From positions 1,461,001-1,525,000 of the forward strand of contig NZ_JAUOEO010000001.1 of the NCBI RefSeq assembly GCF_030540825.1: a DNA stretch of 64,000 bases. Reading direction: 5' to 3'. The notes beneath the pieces were generated by a model. It saw only the letters and a program-made list of their open reading frames with translations, made no database searches and was not told the origin of the DNA. The stretch is from Flavivirga spongiicola (GTDB lineage: Bacteria; Bacteroidota; Bacteroidia; Flavobacteriales; Flavobacteriaceae). Shown piece after piece: positions 18,662 to 26,106 of this stretch; the stretch's first letter is position 1; every line of letters begins with the position of its first letter. The translations under genes were made by a program, and so were the position numbers.

Positions 18662-20143
18662 ATGAAAACTCTATATATAAAATCAATTAAAGTAATACTC
18701 GCCTTAGCTATGGTATTTAGTATGTACTCATGTTCAGATGATTTTCTTGAAATCACTCCTAATGGTGTCCTGATTGCAGAAACCACAGAAGATTATAATT
18801 TATTATTAAGTGGCAATGGGCTTTGGTTTAACATTGCTGCTGGTGACCAAGAGGTTAACCGATCTTTTGAAATCTGTGGATTAGAACCACACTTTTCTTC
18901 TACTTATGGAGAAGCAGATCCAAGACGTAACAATTTTGCATGGGAACCCGGAGTTATAGACCCAGAAAGAGAAGGCGGTCAATTCTCCGATTGGCTATTA
19001 TTATATATGCAACGTATCTATGTATATAATAAGGTGATCAATGAGGTATTAGACTCCTCTGGAGGTACCGAAGCCGAAAAAAACAACATCATGGCAGAAG
19101 CAAGAGCCGCTAGAGCCGCTGTATATTTTGAACTTATTAATTTTTATGGGAAGCCTTATAACACTGCGACAGCATCCACCGATTTAGGTGTTCCCATTGT
19201 TACGGAAGCAGATGTTACAGTTGCAAGTTTCACGCGTGCAACAGTTCAAGAAATTTATGACTTTATTATAGCGGACTTAACCGCGGCAATTCCTTTATTA
19301 CCTATTGGAGTAAGTGAAAAACCACGGATGTCTAAAGGTGCTGCCGAGGTACTATTGGGTAAAATCTATGTCTATCAAAACCGCTTTAATGAAGCGATTC
19401 CTCTTTTTGATACAGCGTTTAGCGATTTGCAAGCAGGAACAGAAGTACGCCTATACGATTATAATGTAAGCACATTACCCGGAGGTGTGCATGCCGCCGG
19501 ATTTTTTGGGCCTCCTTTTGATACGCCTGTTGATAATCTAGAAGTTGCATTTACCATGTCTGTACGCCATACTGCTGGATTTACTAGCTCAGCGGTGTTA
19601 CTTTCACCAGACGTATCAGCAATTTTTGGCGCAAGCGATTTTAGATTACATCATTTTTTCTCCAGAAAACCATTCCCTCCTTTTCCTTCTACCCCAGAAT
19701 TTATAGTTCCCGGAGTATATAGAAAAATTGGTAGTCTGGTAATAGATCGTGGCATAAGAATACCTGATATTTATTTACTTCGCGCCGAATGTAAAGCACG
19801 AACCAACGACTTAAGTGGCGCAATTGAAGACCTTGAATTTTTACGGATGCATCGTATGAATCCAATAGATGCTCCAGTACCAGCTGGTCTTTCGCAAGAT
19901 GATTTAATAATATATATATTTGAAGAACGCACACGAGAGTTTGCAGTAAAAGGAGAGTTATGGTACGATATGCGACGCCTATGGAATGATCCTTTATTTC
20001 AAGACAAAAAACCTTATGTACATACTTTATATGATGTAGATGGCTCGGTTAAAGAAACCTTTACACTTGATGAAGATAGATTAGTACTTCAGTTTTCAGA
20101 CAAAATATTAGCGGACAATCCTGATTTGGTAAACAACCCTTAA
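18662..20143 (+). CDS. SusD/RagB-family surface lipoprotein, module 2
   Basis: A 493-residue lipoprotein with signal and lipobox MYSC, followed by SDDFLEITP, the typical mature start of the family. Helical TPR-like segments include MAEARAARAAVYFELINFYG. The C-terminal part includes IPDIYLLRAECKARTNDL and the IFEERTREFAVKGELWYDMRR region where the family usually has an EERR-type sequence. It should cap the SusC receptor at 15027 and share in ligand capture. It is not closely similar to the module 1 SusD. The thioredoxin-fold genes start 125 bp later, after a hairpin. Confidence 0.93.
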   Translation: MKTLYIKSIKVILALAMVFSMYSCSDDFLEITPNGVLIAETTEDYNLLLSGNGLWFNIAAGDQEVNRSFEICGLEPHFSSTYGEADPRRNNFAWEPGVIDPEREGGQFSDWLLLYMQRIYVYNKVINEVLDSSGGTEAEKNNIMAEARAARAAVYFELINFYGKPYNTATASTDLGVPIVTEADVTVASFTRATVQEIYDFIIADLTAAIPLLPIGVSEKPRMSKGAAEVLLGKIYVYQNRFNEAIPLFDTAFSDLQAGTEVRLYDYNVSTLPGGVHAAGFFGPPFDTPVDNLEVAFTMSVRHTAGFTSSAVLLSPDVSAIFGASDFRLHHFFSRKPFPPFPSTPEFIVPGVYRKIGSLVIDRGIRIPDIYLLRAECKARTNDLSGAIEDLEFLRMHRMNPIDAPVPAGLSQDDLIIYIFEERTREFAVKGELWYDMRRLWNDPLFQDKKPYVHTLYDVDGSVKETFTLDEDRLVLQFSDKILADNPDLVNNP

Positions 20144-20180
20144 CAGTTTTATCTATATGTTTTTTTGAATTAGTTTTTTT

Positions 20181-20207
20181 CTCACCTTGTTTTAAACGCA
20201 AGGTGAG
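20181..20207 (+). terminator. Hairpin between susD and the TlpA-like pair
   Basis: CTCACCTTG (20181-20189) and CAAGGTGAG (20199-20207) form a perfect nine-pair stem with a nine-base loop. No T run follows on either strand, so it is more likely an attenuator, an mRNA processing site or a partial terminator separating the two parts of the operon than a full stop. Confidence 0.45.
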
Positions 20208-20268
20208 CTTAAAATCTTAGACCTTCTTTTAACCATCAAACTATAATAATCTTTTTAAATAAATAAAA

Positions 20269-21666
20269 ATGAAAAATACAATATATATAATACTAGTACT
20301 ATTTAGTATAGTTTCTTGTAAAAACAAGGTGAATGATTTTGCTCTTATATCTGGCACCATAAATGATAAAAAAGTAGACTCTTTATTTCTGCATAATGCC
20401 TCTACCAATTTTAAAAAGTCAATAGCGATCAATGATGATGGCACCTTCAATGATACCTTAGTAATTGATAAAGTAAAAGCATATAAGTTAAGTTCCGGAA
20501 AGAACTGGTATTCTATATTTCTTCAGAATAACTATAACTTAAATATTAACATAAGCAAAGACTCAACCAACAGTACCATTTCGTTTTCAGGAATTGGGGC
20601 AGATGTCAATAACTACTATAGATCCAAAGCAGTATTCATCAAAGAGAAAATTAAATTAAGTAGCCTTCCAAAACTCTCTGAACAAGACTTTACAAGGTTA
20701 GCAAACAAGGTAACAGATAGCGCATCTGCCATGCTGCAGAATGCTCTGATTGAAGATAAAAACTTTATAACCTTCGAAACTGAAAATATCTTTTGGAATG
20801 AAATTTCTAATTATATGATGTATCACTATTTAAAACAAAATGAAGCCTATAGAGATACTACAAAAACGTATACACCATCATCTGGATTTTTGCCTCAAGC
20901 CTTTTTAAGTTTTAAATCTGATAATGAAGACTTATACATTAATTCTGAAAGCTATTCAAATCTATCAAATGTAATTCCGATAAGAACTATAAACTTTAAG
21001 GATTTGAGTGACCGTAATAGTGATGAGAAAATCAAATTTATAGATAGTATATGCAGCACCATAGGTATTCCGTTAGTAAAAGATTTTACTCTTAAAAATG
21101 TTGGTTTTAGATTTCTAAATGACGAGAATCAGGAAGTAGCTAAAACTTATCTAGATTATTTTACTTCTATATTATCTGATGAAGATATTAAAACAGAATT
21201 CACAGATTTTTATAATAAAAACCAACGTTTAAAAAAAGGAGCTCTGTCTTCCAAATTTACCAATTATGAAAATTTTGCCGGTGGCACAACCTCCCTGGAC
21301 GATTTAAAAGGCAAATATGTGTATATCGATGTCTGGGCAACCTGGTGCGGCCCTTGCAAAAAAGAGATTCCTTTTTTAAAAGATGTAGAAAAAAAATACC
21401 ATGGTAAAAACATTGAATTTGTAAGCATTTCTGTAGATACAAAACCCGCCTATGATTCTTGGAAAAAAATGGTTACTGACAAAGAACTAACAGGCATTCA
21501 ATTATTTGCAGATAATGCTTTTGATTCTAAATTTATTAAAGATTATAACATCAAGGCTATTCCTAGATTTATACTTATTGATCCTGAAGGCAAAATAGTG
21601 AACTCAAAAGCACCTAGACCATCAAACCCCGACCTTATTGATTTATTTAATCAATTAGAAATTTAA
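20269..21666 (+). CDS. TlpA-like thiol-disulfide lipoprotein, first copy, module 2
   Basis: A 465-residue lipoprotein with lipobox IVSC (C17). The N-terminal 110 residues look like a beta-sandwich (ISGTINDKKVDSLFLHNA), and residues 115-320 are a helical domain. The C-terminal thioredoxin domain has the motif WATWCGPCKKEIPF (C360, C363) and the cis-proline stretch IPRFILIDPEGK. It is probably a periplasm-facing, membrane-anchored disulfide reductase. It is a tandem paralogue of the next gene: their thioredoxin domains agree at most positions while the N-terminal halves have drifted. Its co-occurrence with susCD suggests redox handling of the imported cargo or of envelope partners. Confidence 0.88.
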   Translation: MKNTIYIILVLFSIVSCKNKVNDFALISGTINDKKVDSLFLHNASTNFKKSIAINDDGTFNDTLVIDKVKAYKLSSGKNWYSIFLQNNYNLNINISKDSTNSTISFSGIGADVNNYYRSKAVFIKEKIKLSSLPKLSEQDFTRLANKVTDSASAMLQNALIEDKNFITFETENIFWNEISNYMMYHYLKQNEAYRDTTKTYTPSSGFLPQAFLSFKSDNEDLYINSESYSNLSNVIPIRTINFKDLSDRNSDEKIKFIDSICSTIGIPLVKDFTLKNVGFRFLNDENQEVAKTYLDYFTSILSDEDIKTEFTDFYNKNQRLKKGALSSKFTNYENFAGGTTSLDDLKGKYVYIDVWATWCGPCKKEIPFLKDVEKKYHGKNIEFVSISVDTKPAYDSWKKMVTDKELTGIQLFADNAFDSKFIKDYNIKAIPRFILIDPEGKIVNSKAPRPSNPDLIDLFNQLEI

Positions 21667-21688
21667 TGTTATCTCTAAAAAATAAATT

Positions 21689-23131
21689 ATGAAATACATA
21701 TTATATTTATTTATAGCCTTGACATACATAAATTTATGCTATAGTCAAGAAAAAGAATACGCTACACTTTCTGGCAAAATTATGAATGCAGACCTAGACT
21801 CATTACAAATAACAAGTTTGTCTGGTTTTAAGAAAACAATTAAAGTAAACAACGACGGATTTTTTAAAGACACCCTCAAAGTAGGAAACTTTAATACGTT
21901 TACCCTTTCATTAAGAAAAAGGGATCAAAACCAAACGTTATATCTTAAAAATGGATATGACTTAAATTTAGCTGTAAGCCTTGAAGGTTATAATAATTCT
22001 ATATCCTTCTTAGGAAAAGGAGCAACCATTAACAACTATCTAATGGCAAAAGCCCAAAATACAAGCGCTATAAAAGGAGATGATTTTCTCAAGTTTTTAT
22101 CACTAAAAGAAGATGAGTTTACAAAAAAGGTGGAAACCATTAAAAATAATAACCTAGAATTATTAAATGACATTGCCAATATAGATTCTGATTTTAACTC
22201 TTTTGAAATAGAGAACATTAGCTATGAAGAGTTAAACGATTATGTTTTTTATTATTTCATGAAGAAAAATAAAACAGCTTTTTCAAATGATAAAAATTCA
22301 CAAGAATATATACCTCCTAAAGGTTTTATGCCAGATAAATTTTTCAATTTCAAATTTGATAATGAATCCTTATACAAAAATTCTTTATCATATAATCAAA
22401 TATGCACTATCACACTTATTAGAGATTTTAACATACGAAACTCTAAAAATGAGATTACCAAAAAATATCTTGATAGCGTCTTTAAAAAAATTAAAATAGG
22501 TGCTTTAAAAAATGAAATGGCTATACAGTTTAGCAGATTGTTATCAATTACTAAAAAAACTGCCGAAGCTAAGACTTATTATAATTATTTTATGAGTCGT
22601 AATGATTTATCTAAAGAGACTAAATTAAAATTAAAAGCACTATATGAGCCTAAAGAGATAAAAAGCGTTGTAAGTGTAAATACAAATGACAAGGAAGTTA
22701 AAAAAGGAGAATTATCTCCTAAGTTTGATTATAAAAACCATATTGGAGAGACAACCTCGTTAGATGACTTAAAAGGTAAGTATGTATATATAGACATTTG
22801 GGCAACCTGGTGTGGACCGTGTAAAAAAGAAATCCCTTTCTTAAAAAACGTAGAAAAACAATACCATGGCAAAAACATAACCTTTGTAAGTATTTCTGTT
22901 GATGAAAAATATGCATTTAACACCTGGGAAAATATGGTTAAGGAGAAAGAATTAACCGGTGTGCAATTATTTGCAAATAACGCTTTCAATTCTAAATTTA
23001 TTAAAGATTATAAAGTTAGATCCATCCCGAGGTTTATTTTAATAGATCCAGAAGGTAAGTTAGTAGATGCATATGCACCTAGACCTTCAGATGAAAAATT
23101 GCTTGAATTGTTTAATTCTTTAAATATCTAA
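21689..23131 (+). CDS. TlpA-like exported thiol-disulfide protein, second copy, module 2
   Basis: A 480-residue paralogue of the preceding protein, 22 bp downstream. The N terminus is a signal peptide ending around CYSQ. A cysteine is present, but the surrounding INLC is a poor lipobox, so this copy may be soluble in the periplasm while the first is lipid-anchored. Domain order is the same: beta-sandwich, helical middle, then a thioredoxin domain with WATWCGPCKKEIPF (C375, C378) and IPRFILIDPEGK. A strong terminator at 23222 closes the operon. Anchored and soluble copies would let the pair act at different places in the periplasm, but this is inference. Confidence 0.86.
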   Translation: MKYILYLFIALTYINLCYSQEKEYATLSGKIMNADLDSLQITSLSGFKKTIKVNNDGFFKDTLKVGNFNTFTLSLRKRDQNQTLYLKNGYDLNLAVSLEGYNNSISFLGKGATINNYLMAKAQNTSAIKGDDFLKFLSLKEDEFTKKVETIKNNNLELLNDIANIDSDFNSFEIENISYEELNDYVFYYFMKKNKTAFSNDKNSQEYIPPKGFMPDKFFNFKFDNESLYKNSLSYNQICTITLIRDFNIRNSKNEITKKYLDSVFKKIKIGALKNEMAIQFSRLLSITKKTAEAKTYYNYFMSRNDLSKETKLKLKALYEPKEIKSVVSVNTNDKEVKKGELSPKFDYKNHIGETTSLDDLKGKYVYIDIWATWCGPCKKEIPFLKNVEKQYHGKNITFVSISVDEKYAFNTWENMVKEKELTGVQLFANNAFNSKFIKDYKVRSIPRFILIDPEGKLVDAYAPRPSDEKLLELFNSLNI

Positions 23132-23221
23132 AATATCATTATCTATTTCATAAACAATTATATTTTAAATTAGTTAACTAGTCTTAAATAACCTTTACGG
23201 GTTTGTACAAAGATCGTTTTT

Positions 23222-23260
23222 AAATCCCTGAGAGTCGAAACTCTCGGGGATTTCTATTTT
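23222..23260 (+). terminator. Intrinsic terminator closing module 2
   Basis: AAATCCC-T-GAGAGT (23222-23235) pairs with ACTCTC-G-GGGATTT (23240-23253) around a CGAA tetraloop, followed by CTATTTTT. It is the strongest hairpin terminator in the window and lies about 90 bases after the last stop codon of the operon. Confidence 0.9.
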
Positions 23261-23359
23261 TATAGGTTATTCTAAATTTTATAACGCTTTTGTTTTCTTT
23301 ATTAAGTCTATGGCTATATTTTTATTACATTTGAAACTTAACAGCTAAATCACAAAATC

Positions 23360-23515
23360 GTGAATATACTCGCTATTGGTCCATGGCAAATAATTTTAAT
23401 CTTAATAGTATTGGGAGCTCCAGTTTTAATTTTCTTATTAGGATTTTGGCTAGGAAAAAAATCTGGTTATAACAAACGTATTAGAGAAGAACAGAACAAT
23501 ACCCTTAATCTCTAA
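23360..23515 (+). CDS. 51-residue membrane protein
   Basis: A GTG-initiated frame of 51 codons, sitting between two terminators. The protein begins MNILAIGPWQIILILIVLG, continues with a hydrophobic run to about residue 30 (LIFLLGFWLGKK), and ends in a charged tail (KRIREEQNN), giving one long or two short membrane helices with a cytosolic C terminus. The start resembles TatA-like small proteins (GPWQIILIL), but the glycine hinge and amphipathic helix of TatA are not evident. I do not recognise a family. The TTG-free, charge-asymmetric, uninterrupted frame makes it a credible small gene. Confidence 0.6.
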   Translation: MNILAIGPWQIILILIVLGAPVLIFLLGFWLGKKSGYNKRIREEQNNTLNL

Positions 23516-23640
23516 AACAAAAAAGCATCCCAATCTTCTTCACAGAAAAAAGGAAAGCTTCTCATTGGAACACCAAATTTACTCTGGTATTACTACATCC
23601 TAGATTCCTCTAGGAACAACACAACTTCTTGTTATTACCA

Positions 23641-23676
23641 AAAAAAGCTCTAATTTCTCAGAGCTTTCTTTTTTGC
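23641..23676 (-). terminator. Bidirectional terminator downstream of tRNA-Asp
   Basis: AGCTCT (23646-23651) pairs with AGAGCT (23660-23665), and the flanking A/T runs extend the stem. On the minus strand it ends in a T run just after the tRNA; on the plus strand it ends in TTTCTTTTTT and could also serve the small gene at 23360. Confidence 0.8.
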
Positions 23677-23684
23677 AATTTTTG

Positions 23685-23758
23685 CGGTCTGGACGGGACT
23701 CGAACCCGCGACCTTCGCCGTGACAGGGCGACATTCTAACCAACTGAACTACCAGACC
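23685..23758 (-). tRNA. tRNA-Asp (anticodon GTC)
   Basis: Read on the minus strand, the acceptor stem is GGTCTGG (23758-23752) with CCAGACC (23692-23686), and the discriminator is G at 23685. The anticodon arm is TCGCC-CTGTCAC-GGCGA, with GTC in the loop. The T arm is GCGGG-TTCGAGT-CCCGT. The 3' CCA is not encoded. It has its own promoter (23777-23807) and a terminator on the other side. Confidence 0.97.
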
Positions 23759-23776
23759 GTTGCTTTATTGCGGTTG

Positions 23777-23807
23777 CAAATATACACGCCTTTTTTTATA
23801 TCTCAAA
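23777..23807 (-). promoter_or_regulatory. Housekeeping promoter of tRNA-Asp
   Basis: On the minus strand TTTG (23807-23804) is followed, after exactly 19 bases, by TATATTTG (23784-23777). These match the -33 and -7 elements (TTTG and TAnnTTTG) of the Bacteroidota primary sigma factor. The tRNA begins 18 bases further on. Confidence 0.85.
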
Positions 23808-23892
23808 TGTTTTTTTAAGTTTTTTAAAATAAATTTTTCTTTTCTGTATTTGTCCCTCTCTTTTACTTCCGTGTGTGCACATCTTTAAAAAA

Positions 23893-24033
23893 GACACGAA
23901 TGGCACAAATTCACACGAATCTAATAGTTTATGGCGTAGATAGGACTCAACATGAACACGAATCCCTAGTCTGTATAGGCTTGAAATCTATCTATTGACG
24001 GATTAATTAGTGAAAATTTGTGCCATTCGTGTC
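23893..24033. repeat. Inverted-repeat element (141 bp)
   Basis: GACACGAATGGCACAAATT (from 23893) is repeated in inverse orientation as AATTTGTGCCATTCGTGTC (ending 24033). The left arm is followed by an imperfect second copy of part of the word (CACACGAAT). The middle has no open frame of note. Such 'CACGAATGGCAC' words are dispersed in flavobacterial intergenic DNA; I did not see another full copy in this window. Confidence 0.75.
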
Positions 24034-24098
24034 CTACTTTTTATGATGCAATATTTGTATGCATACGGTAGTCTCTTTTAGGAGAGGTTGGTGTGGGA

Positions 24099-25028
24099 TC
24101 ACACAAATTTTTGACGCTCTATCATATATGTTGTGAGGATGTTATTAAAATCTTTATTAATGTCGGCCTCGACATATTTAATCTTATACTGCGCACACTT
24201 TAATCGTAAAGCCTCAAAATAATCGCTCACGGCTTTTTTATAATTGTCTTTTATAGTATCTGCGTATAAATTAATGTACTCCCCTGTTTCAACATCAATA
24301 AAGCGTTTGGGTTTATTATCAAAATCAAAGGTTAATTCCTTTTCTTTATCAAATACATGAAACAAAATCACTTCGTGTTTGTTATATTTTAAATGGCGTA
24401 ATGCTTCGAACAGTTTTACAGCATCTTCGGAAGTCTGAAACATATCAGTAAACAAAAATATCATAGAGCGCCTATGAATCTTTTCCGCTATTTCGTGTAA
24501 ATATTTATAGGTTTCCGTTTCTTTATTTAAGGGTTTAGAAATCACTGCATCACTCAAATGATTTAACAGCATTTGATGATGGCGTTCACTACCCTTTTCT
24601 GGTGCATAGTAATCGTAATCGTCACTATAAATACTTAACCCAACAGCATCGCGTTGCTTTTTTAAAATATGCATTAAAGATGCTGAAGCCAAAGCTGAAA
24701 ACCCTATTTTATTTAAACTATTAATAGAGAATGAATCCATTTTTGGATAATGCATAGAGCTACTGTTATCTATAATGATATGACAACGCAAATTAGTTTC
24801 ATCATCATAGCGCTTGGTATAAAGCTTATCTGTTTTAGCAAATAATTTCCAATCTATATGTCGCGTGCTCTCTCCTTGATTGTAAATTTTATGTTCGGCA
24901 AATTCAGCAGAAAAACCATGAAATGGACTTTTATGCATTCCTGCAATAAAGCCTTCTACTACTTGTTTTGCAAGTAGCTCGAGGTTTTTAAAACCATCGG
25001 CTTTATTAAGTTCTTTTTGTAGATTCAT
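24099..25028 (-). CDS. DUF58 protein (VWA-like domain)
   Basis: A soluble 309-residue DUF58 protein. The start is ATG 25028; the longer frame begins with TTG (25034). The conserved opening (NLELLAKQVVEGFIAGMHKSPFHG) is followed by the DUF58 signature EHKIYNQGESTRHIDWKLFAKTDKL. A von Willebrand A-like domain then carries a MIDAS-type motif DNSSSMH and a second acidic loop (FLFTDMF). In other bacteria such proteins are encoded beside MoxR ATPases and VWA/TPR membrane proteins; here no moxR is next to it, so it stands alone. Its partner and function remain open. A palindromic repeat lies immediately upstream. Confidence 0.88.
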   Translation of the reverse strand: MNLQKELNKADGFKNLELLAKQVVEGFIAGMHKSPFHGFSAEFAEHKIYNQGESTRHIDWKLFAKTDKLYTKRYDDETNLRCHIIIDNSSSMHYPKMDSFSINSLNKIGFSALASASLMHILKKQRDAVGLSIYSDDYDYYAPEKGSERHHQMLLNHLSDAVISKPLNKETETYKYLHEIAEKIHRRSMIFLFTDMFQTSEDAVKLFEALRHLKYNKHEVILFHVFDKEKELTFDFDNKPKRFIDVETGEYINLYADTIKDNYKKAVSDYFEALRLKCAQYKIKYVEADINKDFNNILTTYMIERQKFV

Positions 25029-25030
25029 AT

Positions 25031-25167
25031 ACAAGCCCCTCCTAACCTCCCCATAGGGGAGGAATAACTTATGTGAAAAATTTTATTACGATCAAATTAA
25101 TAATAATTTATTAAAAAATATTTTTTACTGGGAAAGAGTAGAATTCCCCTTCGGGGGCTAGGAGGCT
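25031..25167. repeat. Palindromic repeat overlapping the end of the ClpP-like gene
   Basis: AGCCCCTCCTAACCTCCCC (25034-25052) with AGGGGAGGAA after it is answered by GAATTCCCCTTCGGGGG and CTAGGAGGCT up to 25167, in inverse orientation. This CCCCTCC / GGGGAGG word is a common flavobacterial intergenic repeat. The right arm runs into the 3' end of the ClpP-like gene and supplies its final codons and stop. Confidence 0.7.
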
Positions 25168-25706
25168 AAAACGCTATCAACAATACCATAAGCAACAGAC
25201 TCATCGGCTCCCATCCAATGGTCACGATTAAAATCCTTCATTATTTTATCAAAAGTTTGTCCGCAATTATCTGCTAATATTTGCGCACTTAATTCTTTAG
25301 TAATTATAATTTCCTTTGCCGTAATTTCTATATCACTTGCTTGCCCACGAGCGCCTCCACTTGGTTGATGAATCATAACACGTGCATGTGGTTGTATAAA
25401 GCGTTTTCCTTTTTCTCCGGCAGACAATATTAAAGATCCCATAGAAGCTGCAAATCCTGTACAAATTGTTGACACATCACTTTTTAAAGATTTCATACAA
25501 TCATAAATAGCAAAGCCTGAAGTTACATAACCACCCGGACTATTAATATATAGGTGAATATCCTTGGTTTCTAATGCATCTAAATACAATAAGCGTTCTA
25601 TAACGTGCTTAGCAGAATCATCATCAACCTGTCCCCACAAAAACACTTTACGTTCTTCTATTAATTTGCTATCAATAGCATTTTGTACTTTTATTTGTTC
25701 ACTCAT
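25158..25706 (-). CDS. clpP: ClpP-family serine peptidase, second-type paralogue
   Basis: A 182-residue ClpP-fold peptidase. The start is ATG 25706 (MSEQIKVQ), because the 15 residues upstream are encoded by the trxA terminator. The catalytic triad is visible: S88 in GFAASMGS, H113 in VMIHQPSGG and D162 in NRDHWMG. The GG of SPGGYVTSG forms the oxyanion strand. It is not in the usual tig-clpP-clpX order; its neighbours are trxA and a DUF58 gene. In flavobacteria this shorter form occurs in addition to the housekeeping ClpP, so I take it as the paralogue. The C terminus (VLAS) is encoded by an invading repeat. Which ATPase it pairs with is unknown. Confidence 0.88.
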   Translation of the reverse strand: MSEQIKVQNAIDSKLIEERKVFLWGQVDDDSAKHVIERLLYLDALETKDIHLYINSPGGYVTSGFAIYDCMKSLKSDVSTICTGFAASMGSLILSAGEKGKRFIQPHARVMIHQPSGGARGQASDIEITAKEIIITKELSAQILADNCGQTFDKIMKDFNRDHWMGADESVAYGIVDSVLAS

Positions 25707-25732
25707 ATCTATTTTTTTATTTGCATCTAAAA

Positions 25733-25768
25733 TAAAAAAAAGGTTTGCCATAATGACAAACCTTTTCC
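25733..25768 (-). terminator. Intrinsic terminator after trxA
   Basis: On the minus strand AAAGGTTTG and CAAACCTTT pair around TCATTATGG, followed by eight T. It lies between trxA and the ClpP-like gene and shows that the apparent 5' extension of the clpP frame is not coding. Confidence 0.85.
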
Positions 25769-25788
25769 ATTTTCTTTTAATATATCTA

Positions 25789-26106
25789 TTATAAATGCGA
25801 ATCTATCGCTTCAGTATATGTGTTCTTTGGAGCTACACCAACTTGTCTTCCAACAACCTCTCCATTTTTAAAAACCAAAACAGTAGGTATGTTACGCACC
25901 CCATATTTTGCAGCAAACTCCTGATTTGCATCTACATCTACTTTACCTACAACAGCTTTACCATCGTATTCCCCACTAATTTCCTCAATAATTGGTCCAA
26001 CCATTCTACAAGGTCCACACCAAGCAGCCCAAAAATCAACCAATACTGGTTTATCACTTTTTAATACCGTTTCTTCAAACGTTGCATCTGTTATTTCTAA
26101 TGCCAT
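25789..26106 (-). CDS. trxA: Thioredoxin
   Basis: A 105-residue cytosolic thioredoxin of normal length. It has the active site WAAWCGPCRM, the conserved Asp and Lys in VGKVDVD, and the cis-proline loop RNIPTVLVF. It is the general protein disulfide reductant, recycled by thioredoxin reductase, which is not in this window. It is monocistronic: a hairpin terminator follows, and a candidate -7 element (TAATTTTG on the minus strand, 26153-26146) lies upstream, leaving a 39-base leader. It is unrelated in role and location to the four exported thioredoxin-fold proteins of the SusCD modules. Confidence 0.96.
   Translation of the reverse strand: MALEITDATFEETVLKSDKPVLVDFWAAWCGPCRMVGPIIEEISGEYDGKAVVGKVDVDANQEFAAKYGVRNIPTVLVFKNGEVVGRQVGVAPKNTYTEAIDSHL

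Noticed and set aside
20181..20207. Full intrinsic terminator between susD and the TlpA-like genes
   Set aside because: The stem is perfect but no T run follows, so complete termination is not supported; kept only as a low-confidence hairpin.
3246..23131. Polysaccharide-utilisation locus
   Set aside because: SusC/SusD pairs are present, but no glycoside hydrolase, lyase, sulfatase or sugar kinase lies in or beside the modules.
25707..25751. N-terminal extension of the ClpP paralogue
   Set aside because: These codons fall in the trxA terminator hairpin, and the family begins at MSEQ.
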